A DNA stretch of 64,000 nt from Noviherbaspirillum cavernae (GCF_003590875.1 NZ_QYUN01000002.1:868001-932000); one strand, 5' to 3'; shown: positions 55,845 through 64,000, counted from the stretch's first letter. Numbers and translations: made by a program. The notes: a model not told the origin generated them from the sequence alone.

Positions 55845-57143
55845 ATGGGAAGACGACTACATAAAGCATTGTCGGCCGACATACTAGTCGATATACCGCT
55901 TCGGGATGCAACGCCAACCAACGATATGGGTGACGACGTTCAAAGGGCATTCCGATACCAGAATGCCTACGGCGTGATACTTCTTGCTGCGGCAGCTTCA
56001 GGGACGGCGAATTACCGAGCAATCTGGTGTGAACATCATGAAGACCTCCTCGGCGAGCGTAATGACGATTTGTTTGACGCCTACCAAGTCAAAACGAAGG
56101 CACCACACACCGGGCTGTGGAAGTCGTCAGACGAACAGTTCATAAAATCCTTGCGTCGATTCTGTGAACTCGAGCGCAAGCACGGACCAAAGGTTAATAA
56201 GTATTGCTTCGTATCGAACTGCCCAGTCTACATTCCGACAAAAGCGGCAAAGAAGGAAGATGCCATCCAAAGCAGTCCAGTTAAGTTCATAGATGCGGTG
56301 CAATCAGCGTCTACAGAATCTTCTATAACAATGCCGCACCAAACGACCTTTGGAAAGCTTAAAAAGAGCTTTGGAGGCGATGGGGTACTACTTTTCCAAG
56401 TGCTCAAGAGGACGTATTTCATTCTCGGCCCTAGCTTGAACGATTATGAAGATGTTGTTCTTACTCGATATGTCGCGGTCATTCCCAAGTGCAGCGGCCT
56501 AAACATTGAATCTTTAGCTGGAATCCGTGATGAACTGATTCAAAAAGTTTGGGAGGCATCCTCAAGTGCTTCTAGCGGCCCAGAAAAGCACCTGAGTCCT
56601 GTGGGGGCCGATGGAAAAACACCGTTCGAACTGCGGTCAAAAAGGGTGTCGCTCGAGGATGTCGAATTCATTACCAGCGAACGAAGTCACCACGTGTTTC
56701 GCTATTCGCCAGATTCTCTCGAAGTCTCTTATTCCGACGCAAAGTCCAAGATGGGCGTACTTCGAAGGAAGATGGAAGTTGGAGGAATTGGTCTGCACTT
56801 CGACTATGTGGAGACAAAGGCCATTGCAGCGCTAGAGCGCCTGTTTGAACAAGCCAACGTGCGCCCAGAACAAAGTCTTGAGACGCTCGGCCATCTTGAA
56901 AAGGTGGTCCTCTCTGAATGCCATGAGGCCAATATCGAAGTTGCCACCCAACCGGAGAACGAGCGAGGAATAAAGATGCTGGGAAACGTAGTAACGCGAT
57001 TCCGGACGCTGGCTAAAGAAGAATTGCATAAAGTAGATGGCCAGCCATATGAAGTGTTGGTGGGATTAGCAGGTCTGCTTTCTGGAGAATGCAAGGTATG
57101 GTGGGGTATTCCTTTGCCAAAGGAGACTCCAGATGAGTCTTGA
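55845..57143 (+). CDS. DUF4297/Cap4-type nuclease (Lamassu LmuA/DdmA-like)
   Basis: 432 residues. The N-terminal domain (about 28-200) has the DUF4297 nuclease pattern: FRYQNAYGVILL, CEHHEDLL, then LFDAYQVKTK, a PD-(D/E)XK variant with Asp78 and Gln81-x-Lys83. The C-terminal half is helical and unrecognised, as expected of the part that binds the SMC complex. No strong ribosome binding site precedes 55845; ATG at 55926 is an alternative. First gene of a three-gene module, overlapping the second by 11 bp. Predicted role: degrades DNA when the SMC component senses foreign DNA. Confidence 0.75.
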   Translation: MGRRLHKALSADILVDIPLRDATPTNDMGDDVQRAFRYQNAYGVILLAAAASGTANYRAIWCEHHEDLLGERNDDLFDAYQVKTKAPHTGLWKSSDEQFIKSLRRFCELERKHGPKVNKYCFVSNCPVYIPTKAAKKEDAIQSSPVKFIDAVQSASTESSITMPHQTTFGKLKKSFGGDGVLLFQVLKRTYFILGPSLNDYEDVVLTRYVAVIPKCSGLNIESLAGIRDELIQKVWEASSSASSGPEKHLSPVGADGKTPFELRSKRVSLEDVEFITSERSHHVFRYSPDSLEVSYSDAKSKMGVLRRKMEVGGIGLHFDYVETKAIAALERLFEQANVRPEQSLETLGHLEKVVLSECHEANIEVATQPENERGIKMLGNVVTRFRTLAKEELHKVDGQPYEVLVGLAGLLSGECKVWWGIPLPKETPDES

Positions 57144-57687
57144 GCTAATTCGTGCCGCTGCGCGCACTGAGCTTGACGATAACCTACATCTAGGACGACT
57201 ACTCGTTTTACTTGCAGAGGTCGACCGTGGAAAGGGCCGCCCGGTTGAGGGCATCACAAAGCTTGCTAAGCTTGATTTTCTTTTGCGGTATCCGATGTGC
57301 TTGGAGCGCGCACTGTCGGCCGCCGATAGACGCCCTGAGCTTGCAAAGGTAGACCCCCATGAGCGAACGACTATTGAAGCAAAGATGGTCCGCTTCAAAT
57401 ATGGTCCTTGGGACTCTCGGTACCGCCGTTGGCTTGGGCTCTTGGCCGCACGCGGCTTGGTGGACGTATTCATCAAAGGTCGGACCGTCAATGCCAAGCT
57501 GTCACCTGCAGGGATTGATGTTGCCTACCGCATGGAAGAGCAAGAAAGCTTTACGCAACTGAAGGAACGCGCCAAGTTAATCTCTACGGTATTCGGGAGC
57601 ATGAGCGGCACGCGCCTCAAGGACTTTATCTATGAGACGTTCCCTGAACTTACTTCGATGAAGTGGGGCGAGGAAATTACACTATGA
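57133..57687 (+). CDS. Middle component, winged-helix protein (LmuC/DdmB-like)
   Basis: 184 residues, start set by AGGAG nine bases upstream and an overlap with the previous gene. Contains two winged-helix-like segments, ITKLAKLDFLLRYPMCLERAL and WLGLLAARGLVDVFIKG...LSPAG, as in the middle component of ABC three-component systems. It bridges the ATPase and the nuclease in such systems. Its stop overlaps the next start (ATGA). Confidence 0.7.
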   Translation: MSLELIRAAARTELDDNLHLGRLLVLLAEVDRGKGRPVEGITKLAKLDFLLRYPMCLERALSAADRRPELAKVDPHERTTIEAKMVRFKYGPWDSRYRRWLGLLAARGLVDVFIKGRTVNAKLSPAGIDVAYRMEEQESFTQLKERAKLISTVFGSMSGTRLKDFIYETFPELTSMKWGEEITL

Positions 57688-59630
57688 AAATCCTACTGAA
57701 ATCGCTTGACCTCAGCTTCCGCCGAGCTCAAGTCGTCATTCCATTTGAACGTCTTACCTATTTTTGGGGAAAAATGGGTGCTGGTAAGTCGAGTATTGCT
57801 CGCCTTATTGATTATTGCCTTGGTGGCGACATGGAATCCACCACAGCTCTACAGAAGGAATTCGTTTCGGCTGCTCTTCGGCTAAACGTGGGGAATGCGC
57901 CGGTTGCGATTTTTCGTGACGCAGATAGCTCTAAGGTCATCGTTTCCTGGGAAAAGAACGACGAGCGATTCGAGGTATTGATTCCTGCAAGGACGAGTGA
58001 GGGTGAAGTTATTCCAGGGACGGGAGTCGAAAGTTTATCGGACTTGCTGTTCCATTTGGCTGGTGCCGAACCACCAAAGGTTCGGAAGAGCAAGCGAGAT
58101 GAGGATACTCCGCTTATACGGCTTAGCTTTCGGGATTTATTCTGGTACTGTTACCTAGACCAGGATGAGATGGATAGTGACTTTTTTAACCTTGGCAGAG
58201 ACGCAAATCCATTTAAACGTCTCAAGAGCCTAGACGCGTTTCGGTACATTCTCGGATTTCATCAAGAGCAAGTTGCATCGTACGAAAGCCAACTAGTTGA
58301 GCTACGGGAGCGGCGACAAGCGATATTGGCCGGCACAGAGGCCCTCAAGAGGATGCTGGAGCAATCCGGACTCTCAAGCCCTATCGAAATTGAGCAACGC
58401 ATCGAAGTCTTGAAGGGCGAGCTGGCACGTGCCCAAGAAGCGGCACAAGCGGCACGTAGTAACAAGGGAAGCCATGGTCACGCTACCGACGAGCTCCAGC
58501 GAAGAGGTCGTTACCTTGCAAATGAAATCCAGGCACTGGAGAGTGCACATAGTGATGTTAAGAATCAGATAGAGGCTACGGAGCGACTGCGGAACGAGCT
58601 GCAAATGTTATCCGTGAAATTCCGCAGGACCTCTACAGCGCGCGAAGTGCTGGCTGGCGTTGCGTTCACAAGCTGTCCCCGTTGCGCCCAACGCTTACCT
58701 CCAAGAGAGCTAACCTGCTGTGCTGTATGCGGACAAGAAGATGTCGATACTGAGCTCGAACCAGCAAAAAATAAAATATTGGACGAGGACCTGCACGCTC
58801 GTGTCTCGGAAATCAACGATGCTCTTGCCCGGTTCAAACGACAGGAAGCAGGTATTCGAAACCGTTTGGCTGAGTACCGAAGTGAGAAGGCTCAGGTAGA
58901 CCACCGTTTAACGGTAGCGATGCGCCAGTACGATTCGGCATTTTTGTCACAAGTTCTTGAATACGAGAGACAAGTCGCTTCCCTTCAACAAAGGATTGCG
59001 AATCTTGAGAATCAAAAGTTATTGCCGTCATCGTTAGATGAACAGTACGCTGAGGCCGACTCTATTGCGGAGGAAGAGGCTTCCATTCGTCGCAAGTTAA
59101 AGGAAGCGCGCGCAAAAGCTGAAAAGGACGTGACTAACCTAAAGCGGCTTGAAGAACTGTTTCTTGATTGTTTGTTACGGGCGAAGTTTCCTGGCATCAA
59201 AGACTCCGACCATGTGTCAATTGCATCACCGAACTTCCTTCCGGAGGTTCATAGTCCAGAGGTCGGCGAGCTAGCTGTTACATCATTTTCGAACCTTGGA
59301 AGTGGCGGGAAGAAATGTGTTTTTAAAGCTTGCTATGCCTTGACAATCCACCGTTTAGCGGAAGAAATTGGGGCGAACATTCCAACACTTCTCATCATTG
59401 ACTCGCCGATGAAAAACATCAGCGAGAGAGAAAACGAGGATGTCTTTACTTCCTTCTACGAAATGGTCTACGAACTTGCCGCGACTGAGTTGAAGGGCAC
59501 TCAACTTGTTATTATTGACAAAGAATTCAAGGCGCCCTCAGAGCTCCTTGACTTGATAGTACTTGAGCGGCATATGATGCCTGAGAGCGACGAATTTCCC
59601 CCTTTGATTCCATATTACCGGGGCTTATAA
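57684..59630 (+). CDS. SMC/Rad50-like ATPase with zinc hook (LmuB/DdmC-like)
   Basis: 648 residues from the ATG at 57684. Walker A GKMGAGKSS (29-37), coiled coil to about 325, a zinc hook of Cys331/Cys334 (CPRC) and Cys345-346/Cys349 (CCAVC), returning coiled coil, then the signature region FSNLGSGGKKCV and Walker B LLIIDSPMKNIS with a late His-switch region. A short SMC of the size found in Lamassu/DdmABC systems. It should load on plasmid or phage DNA ends and license the nuclease. Confidence 0.8.
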   Translation: MKILLKSLDLSFRRAQVVIPFERLTYFWGKMGAGKSSIARLIDYCLGGDMESTTALQKEFVSAALRLNVGNAPVAIFRDADSSKVIVSWEKNDERFEVLIPARTSEGEVIPGTGVESLSDLLFHLAGAEPPKVRKSKRDEDTPLIRLSFRDLFWYCYLDQDEMDSDFFNLGRDANPFKRLKSLDAFRYILGFHQEQVASYESQLVELRERRQAILAGTEALKRMLEQSGLSSPIEIEQRIEVLKGELARAQEAAQAARSNKGSHGHATDELQRRGRYLANEIQALESAHSDVKNQIEATERLRNELQMLSVKFRRTSTAREVLAGVAFTSCPRCAQRLPPRELTCCAVCGQEDVDTELEPAKNKILDEDLHARVSEINDALARFKRQEAGIRNRLAEYRSEKAQVDHRLTVAMRQYDSAFLSQVLEYERQVASLQQRIANLENQKLLPSSLDEQYAEADSIAEEEASIRRKLKEARAKAEKDVTNLKRLEELFLDCLLRAKFPGIKDSDHVSIASPNFLPEVHSPEVGELAVTSFSNLGSGGKKCVFKACYALTIHRLAEEIGANIPTLLIIDSPMKNISERENEDVFTSFYEMVYELAATELKGTQLVIIDKEFKAPSELLDLIVLERHMMPESDEFPPLIPYYRGL

Positions 59631-59916
59631 CCCCATCTAAGTATGGGCGTTTCATAATTCAAGTATCTACTGGCTATTGGCATCGAGAACGCCCGGGTCG
59701 GAAGTAGCCATAACGGCTGAAAAGCAAGTTTAGGTTTGTTGCCATCGAAAAGGTCAAGGAGACTGGCTATCCCGTGGAAAAGCTGTACGCATACTGATGC
59801 CCGCACGCGCCGAAAGCGTGACTTGGTCTAGATTGCGACGCACGCGAAGCGTCTTCAAGAGGCTCCCCAAGTCCGCTTCCATCTCTTCTGGAGTTTGAGC
59901 CTGCGTCCATTGGTCC
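59615..59916 (-). pseudogene. Fused remnant of a HipB-HipA-like pair
   Basis: On the minus strand 59882-59784 reads MEADLGSLLKTLRVRRNL and continues DQVTLSARAGISMRT, nearly the same as the intact HipB-like protein at 45834 (MEVELGSRLKTLRVHRNL). Homology stops after ISMRT. In another frame 59806-59615 then reads LDLFDGNKPKLAFQPLWL and RAFSMPIASR, which resembles the HipA N-terminal domain (FDG, F-x-Y/Q-x-x-WL, LSxS-P). A deletion apparently joined the start of hipB to the start of hipA. The hipA part is tentative. Confidence 0.6.
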
Positions 59917-59960
59917 GCCTCTCCATCATTTCCTTCCTAAAGTTTCGTTAGGGTCACTTG

Positions 59961-60030
59961 CAATTACAGGCAACATGCTACCTGTAATGCTGGATATTGG
60001 CTGTAAGCGGCAGAATATTGCCTGTAATTT
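59961..60030 (-). promoter_or_regulatory. 70-bp operator-like region B
   Basis: Inverted copy of region A (same length, about 74% identical, both ends conserved) upstream of the decayed HipB-like gene. Contains TTACAGG/CCTGTAA half-sites. Confidence 0.6.
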
Positions 60031-60111
60031 CATGCCAGTTTGTAACATAGAGTCTCATAGCCGTCTCGTTGCCAATGCGCTTTTGTGCCGATGCAAGGCA
60101 TGGCTTACATG

Positions 60112-60142
60112 AGAAATTGCGCTGGAGCGAAGCGTAATTTCT
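60112..60142. repeat. Imperfect 11-bp inverted repeat
   Basis: AGAAATTGCGC (60112-60122) pairs with GCGTAATTTCT (60132-60142), one G-U pair, loop of nine. Function unknown. Confidence 0.5.
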
Positions 60143-60229
60143 ACGCATTCAGCGCACCCCCAACAAATATGGCAAGTCATTACCGAGAACTTGATTGCGG
60201 CCAAAAGGTAGGCTAAAAAGTTGGGTTAA

Positions 60230-60360
60230 CTTGAAGTTCAGCCATTGAGCTGACAACGTTCTGCGATTTCGTATCCTGTCTGCAACAGGCAGGACGGCCC
60301 CATTTTGTGAGAGGACCACAAAATGGGAGTCGCAGATGGACGTCGTCAGAAAATGGTTAA
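60230..60360. repeat. Long imperfect inverted repeat around a hairpin
   Basis: The reverse complement of 60250-60266 (TCGCAGAACGTTGTCAG) recurs at 60330-60349 with one mismatch and a 3-base insertion. Similarity continues outward (ATGGCTGAACT against ATGGTTAACT). The centre holds a perfect 11-bp hairpin CCCATTTTGTG/CACAAAATGGG (60299-60327). It could be a transposase-binding end, a regulatory site or a terminator for the DUF6471 gene. Confidence 0.55.
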
Positions 60361-60395
60361 CTAACACCTGTCCGGCGCTAATAACTCCTTGCCGG

Positions 60396-60680
60396 TCAAG
60401 GCTTTTCCGCTATTTCTGGGGCCTGCATTACGTGCAAGCAGGCCAGCAGGAATCCCGCACTGAAATTTCCCCTGTTGATGCGACGATTGATTGCCGTCGC
60501 ACTTCGTTTGATGCCGAGCAGCGACAAGGCATCAGACAGCTCCTTGTAACTCCAGTCCCGTTCGTGCATCGCACGCTTCACCATCAGGCTGGCTGCCCAC
60601 GACCATTCTTCCACGGCCACAGACTCCGTCTTTCGACCTGGTTTGCTCGACAGCGAAATCGGACGGCCTGGCTTCAGCAT
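60396..60680 (-). CDS. DUF6471 domain protein
   Basis: 94 residues from MLKPGRPISL at 60680 (GAGGGAG upstream); an earlier Met at 60722 is possible. Core: MVKRAMHERDWSYKELSDAL, then GIKRSATAINRRINRGNFSAGFLLACLHVM. This is a small helix-turn-helix-like domain of unknown function. Basic N-terminal tail (GRPISLSSKPGRK). Divergent from the transposase gene, so it may be its regulator. The left copy at 44701 is shorter and seems broken. Confidence 0.7.
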   Translation of the reverse strand: MLKPGRPISLSSKPGRKTESVAVEEWSWAASLMVKRAMHERDWSYKELSDALSLLGIKRSATAINRRINRGNFSAGFLLACLHVMQAPEIAEKP

Positions 60681-60792
60681 TTTCAAATTCGACTCCCTCG
60701 TGCGGCAAAGTGCTGGCCGCAATTAGAGTCAATTTTGGCACATACCTGCTCAGGATGCGTATACCTCTGCCCAACCATCACGGAGGCAGTAA

Positions 60793-63480
60793 ATGCTTGA
60801 AACGTCCCAGCGGGAGCGATTGCTCGACCGACTCGGGCTCCCGACCGCCGGCTGTCGTCTGGTGCTAAATGCGGCGAAGTACGCACCGGTCCGACAAGTC
60901 CGCTCGAAAGGCGGTGGTAATGTCATCACGCCGTACCAGAGCCGCAAGATGCAGTGCACCGTCGAAACGGAAAGCCGCCATCTGGAATTTCCGGTCGCGG
61001 TCAGCCACGAACACAATCCGGAAGTGCTGGAGTATTTCCCCCAGCCTTGTCAGTTGAAGTTCGAGGTTACCGATGCCGACGGTGAAATCCACACTATCGA
61101 CCATACGCCGGACTTCCTCGTCGTCACCGAGCGCGGTGTCTGCTTTGAGGAGTGCAAATCTTGGAGCAAGCTCGAGAGTTTGGCGCGTCGCCTCCCATGG
61201 CGCTACCAGCTCAGCCCAGACAACCTTTGGGAAGCCCCACTGATTGCGCAGTGGCTAGCCGAACGAGGCATCGGCTATCGCATCCGTACCGACCGTGAAA
61301 TCCCCCAGCGTCGCATTGAGAACATCCTCTTCCTCGAGGACTATCTCGACCCGGCTGCACCGGCCTGTCCGGTTGAAGTCGCACTTCGTGTCCGCGATGC
61401 GTTAGCCCAAGAAGCTGTCCTGTATTTGGTTGAGCTTTACGCCAAGGCCGAGTGTCGGTCTGATGACGTGTTCAAGCTCATTGCCGATGGTGAGCTTGTT
61501 GCTGACCTGGATTGCACATCGTTGAGTGAGCCGACGCGCTGTCGCATCTTCCGCGACACATCAGTTCGGGAGTTTGAGTTCGCCAGAAAGCAATCGGCAT
61601 CATTCACCTTGCCTGGCACGCTCGACATCACAGAGGGCGCACGTTTGACCTATGACCAGACACCGTACAGCGTCGTCATGGTGGGCGGCTCCAAGGTCAT
61701 CCTGCAATCCGATACCGACAAGAGGCAGGTGGAAGTTTCTCTGAAAGCACTGGAGGAATTGGCGGCCCAACGCAACATCGTGATGGCGGATGGCTTTGCA
61801 CTGGCGAGAACGCCAACGCGGCTGTCCGACTTCACGGAAGCAGAACTCAAAGTAGCGCTGCGCCGCAAAGTGGACCTTGAACAAGTTTCAGCGCCCAACC
61901 GGAGCCAGCGCAGACATCTGCAAGTCCTTTCCGCTGCAAGACTGGCAGGTTCTGACGAACTGGCCGCGCTGGTGCCGCGTCTGCGGGACCGGGGAAATCG
62001 CAAGCCACGTCTGACCTCGGCGCAGGAGGCGGCCATGGAGTACGTCATTCGCGAGACCTATCTCTCCAGCAAGGCACCTAATGCCAAGCATTGCTACCGG
62101 AGCTTGCGTGTGTACTGCGCTCAGCAGGATATCAAAGCCCCGTCATATCCGACGCTGATTGCGCGTATCAAATCCTTGCCGCAACAACAAGCTGACCGGG
62201 CGCGCCATGGCAACCGTATCGCGTATCAGAACAGCGAGTTCGTCAATGTACTGTACGCCGATACGCCGATTCATGGTTTGCGTGCTTTCCAGTACGTGCA
62301 CATGGACCACACCCAGCTCGACATCGAACTCGTCTCGTTGCGCACCGGCAAGAGACTGGGCCGACCCTGGCTCTCGCTCGCCATCGATGCCTTCACGCGC
62401 CGGATTCTCGGCGTCTACCTCTCCTTTGACGCGCCGTCGTATCGCTCGAACATGATGTTGCTGCGTGACATCGTCTACCGCCATCGACGGCTTCCCCAAT
62501 TCATTGTGGTTGACAACGGTGCTGACTTCCGTAGCGAGAACTTCGCGCTCGCGGCAGAGATGATGTGCATTCATTTGCGCTACCGCCCGGTCGGCCAACC
62601 TCGACACGGCGCGGTGATGGAACGCATCTTTGGGCATATGCACTCGACCTATATCTACAACCTTGCTGGTAACACCAAGGCGATGAAGGAAGTCCGCAGC
62701 ACGACTGGCAAGTTTCTGCCGTCGCGACTGGCGGAGTGGACGCTGGAAGCGCTGTATTACGGCATCGAACATTGGGCTTTCACCTACTACGACACAGAGG
62801 TGCACTCCGCGCTCGGCATGAGTCCTCGCGACGCCTCCACGCAAAGCGTTGAGGCATCTGGCTTGCGTGCGCATCGCATCGTGACTTTGACAGAGGATTT
62901 CCTCATTTTGACGAGCCCTGCAGTCAAGCACATGGGTGGTCAGCGCATTGTGGACAGGCAGCGCGGCATCAAACTGCACAACACTTTTTACTACTGGTGC
63001 CCGGAGTTTCGTGACCCGAAGCTTCACGGCAAGAAGGTTCAGGTGCGCTGCGACCCGTGGGATGCCTCGACGGTCTATGTGCAGGTCGACAAACGTTGGA
63101 TGCCTGCACGCTGCAAGACCCTAGCCAGTCTTGGTCAACTCACCGACAAGGAACGCGAATTAGTGTCCGGGGAGCTGCGCATGCGGTACCGCATGGCTGA
63201 CAACGACGAGCCGTCATTGCAACGCTTGGCGGAGTTCATGCGCACCTTCACGCCGGAAGGCGCCATGGCGCTCGACATGGACCGCCAACAAGAGAACCGC
63301 GAGTTGTATGAGCATATCGGCCGCGGGGCAATTACCAGGCCAACGCCGATAACTCCCATGCTGCAGCGCGCAGAGCCAACTGTTGGCGTATCTAAGGCTG
63401 ACAAGGTGCCACGCTTGGTGCCGGTCGCACTGCCTATGGACTTCACTGACATTGACCCTCTGGACTTCGACACATTCTGA
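60793..63480 (+). CDS. TnsA-TnsB fusion transposase (Tn7-like)
   Basis: 895 residues, GGAGG six bases upstream. N-terminal TnsA-type nuclease (about 40-150) with Asp107 (HTPDFLV) and Glu120-Cys-Lys122 (FEECKSW). From about 230 come HTH regions, then the TnsB/Mu-type DDE integrase core: Asp505 (HMDHTQLD), Asp574 (VVDNGADF), Glu610 (GAVMERIF), with 35 residues between the last two. A Mu-transposase-like C-terminal beta domain follows. It should cut both strands at the element ends and join them to a target. In Tn7 the two parts are separate proteins; fusions are known in Tn6022-like and some CRISPR-associated elements. Confidence 0.85.
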   Translation: MLETSQRERLLDRLGLPTAGCRLVLNAAKYAPVRQVRSKGGGNVITPYQSRKMQCTVETESRHLEFPVAVSHEHNPEVLEYFPQPCQLKFEVTDADGEIHTIDHTPDFLVVTERGVCFEECKSWSKLESLARRLPWRYQLSPDNLWEAPLIAQWLAERGIGYRIRTDREIPQRRIENILFLEDYLDPAAPACPVEVALRVRDALAQEAVLYLVELYAKAECRSDDVFKLIADGELVADLDCTSLSEPTRCRIFRDTSVREFEFARKQSASFTLPGTLDITEGARLTYDQTPYSVVMVGGSKVILQSDTDKRQVEVSLKALEELAAQRNIVMADGFALARTPTRLSDFTEAELKVALRRKVDLEQVSAPNRSQRRHLQVLSAARLAGSDELAALVPRLRDRGNRKPRLTSAQEAAMEYVIRETYLSSKAPNAKHCYRSLRVYCAQQDIKAPSYPTLIARIKSLPQQQADRARHGNRIAYQNSEFVNVLYADTPIHGLRAFQYVHMDHTQLDIELVSLRTGKRLGRPWLSLAIDAFTRRILGVYLSFDAPSYRSNMMLLRDIVYRHRRLPQFIVVDNGADFRSENFALAAEMMCIHLRYRPVGQPRHGAVMERIFGHMHSTYIYNLAGNTKAMKEVRSTTGKFLPSRLAEWTLEALYYGIEHWAFTYYDTEVHSALGMSPRDASTQSVEASGLRAHRIVTLTEDFLILTSPAVKHMGGQRIVDRQRGIKLHNTFYYWCPEFRDPKLHGKKVQVRCDPWDASTVYVQVDKRWMPARCKTLASLGQLTDKERELVSGELRMRYRMADNDEPSLQRLAEFMRTFTPEGAMALDMDRQQENRELYEHIGRGAITRPTPITPMLQRAEPTVGVSKADKVPRLVPVALPMDFTDIDPLDFDTF

Positions 63481-63492
63481 AATTACAAAAAT

Positions 63493-64000
63493 ATGAACCA
63501 CAACACCTACACAAACCCGGCGTCCGCTAGTTCGTCGCTCATTGGTCAACGGATTAAGCATCCGCGTATCGCCACAACTATCGAGGAGTGCCGCCTTATG
63601 CTCGCAGCGGGTAGCAATGCCAATCTGATTTTGCTATGTGGTCCGACGGGTGTCGGTAAAACCACGCTCGGCGACTTCCTCGTTGAGGCTGAACTCAAGA
63701 GCCAAGTCGAAGAGTTGGCAGCAAATCCGGGATGCATCCCCGCTATCCGCGTAGAAGCCCCGGCCTCCGGTGAGAGGGAGTTTTCCTGGCGCTTGTTCTA
63801 CCAACGCATCCTGAATGCGCTGGAAGGAGAGCTCGATGCACCACGCACGGCCTACGGGGTCGACCCGGTAACTGGCCGTGTCGTGCGGCCCGCCGGTCCT
63901 CAAAGCAACCGGCTGTCCGGATTGCGAACGGCTGTAGAACGTTCGTTGCGCAATCGCGGCACCCGATTCATCGTCGTTGATGAGGCCGCTCATCTGATGC
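63493..64000 (+). CDS. TnsC/TniB-like AAA+ ATPase, cut by window end
   Basis: Frame open from the ATG at 63493 to the right edge (169 codons). Walker A GPTGVGKT at residues 50-57 and Walker B FIVVDEAAHLM near residue 160. Lies 12 bases after the transposase gene, as tnsC follows tnsB. It would select the target and activate the transposase. No clear ribosome binding site (AAATTACAAAAAT). Confidence 0.8.
   Translation, partial: MNHNTYTNPASASSSLIGQRIKHPRIATTIEECRLMLAAGSNANLILLCGPTGVGKTTLGDFLVEAELKSQVEELAANPGCIPAIRVEAPASGEREFSWRLFYQRILNALEGELDAPRTAYGVDPVTGRVVRPAGPQSNRLSGLRTAVERSLRNRGTRFIVVDEAAHLM

Larger units (their letters stand above)
59631..60395. other. 765-bp region with decayed genes and hairpins
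   Basis: No intact gene. It holds the hipBA-like remnant (59615-59916), its 70-bp operator-like region (59961-60030), a hairpin at 60112-60142, and a large inverted repeat (60230-60360). The boundary of the Tn7-like element may lie here. Confidence 0.55.

Noticed and set aside
54841..59630. TerB-like gene plus SMC module as a Shango system
   Set aside because: Shango also contains a TerB-domain protein, but with its own ATPase and helicase; the three downstream genes fit Lamassu/DdmABC better and the TerB protein has a BRCT domain.
45731..60030. The 70-bp inverted pair as terminal inverted repeats of a transposon
   Set aside because: Both copies sit just upstream of paralogous HipB-like genes and contain inner palindromes, so shared operators explain them better; no target duplication seen.
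43000..60700. Prophage
   Set aside because: No capsid, tail, terminase, lysis or phage integrase gene was found.

Overview
The window looks like a chromosomal segment of a betaproteobacterium in the Burkholderiales, most likely Oxalobacteraceae. This is inferred from the high-GC housekeeping genes, the trxA-rho pair beside rpmE2, and an AddB/AddA-like pair divergent from trxA. No rRNA or tRNA gene was seen.

Left part (1-24 kb). A cut APC-type permease is followed by an NHL-repeat lipoprotein. Next comes one nearly unbroken minus-strand gene train from 23.6 kb down to 3.7 kb. It starts with a Flp pilin and runs through TadG-, TadE-, RcpC-, RcpA-, TadA-, TadB-, TadC-, DUF192-, TadD- and TadE-like genes. 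It continues without a clear break into a DUF805 membrane protein, two cyclic-nucleotide-binding-fold proteins and a two-partner secretion pair (TpsB transporter, 1790-residue TpsA adhesin). A tight-adherence pilus and a giant adhesin therefore seem to be encoded as one surface-attachment unit. The TadA-like ATPase carries an N-terminal FHA domain, and no TadZ or prepilin peptidase gene lies in the cluster.

Middle part (24-42 kb). There is a Sel1-repeat protein, then an operon of a cyclic-nucleotide-fold/DASS transporter fusion, a periplasmic binding protein and a membrane class III nucleotide cyclase. After it come a MATE exporter and an ArnT-like glycosyltransferase, rpmE2, rho, trxA, the AddB/AddA-like pair and a small membrane protein.

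Right part (43-64 kb). Base composition falls and the content becomes that of a defence island. Two SOS (LexA) boxes sit in front of an unknown gene and a HAD-fold gene. A six-gene minus-strand operon encodes a ribbon-helix-helix protein, a 1491-residue SF1 helicase with a Vsr-like nuclease tail, a J-like protein, two unknown proteins and a CoiA-like protein. It does not match a defence system I can name and is the best candidate for an undescribed one. Divergent from it are a TerB-like/BRCT protein and a three-gene DUF4297 nuclease / middle component / zinc-hook SMC-like ATPase module of the Lamassu (DdmABC, ABC-3C) type. The island is bracketed by inverted duplicates: a DUF6471 gene and a HipB-like gene with a conserved 70-bp operator-like region occur on both sides, with one copy of each decayed or suspect. 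On the right edge lies a Tn7-like core: a TnsA-TnsB fusion transposase and a TnsC-like ATPase cut by the window end.
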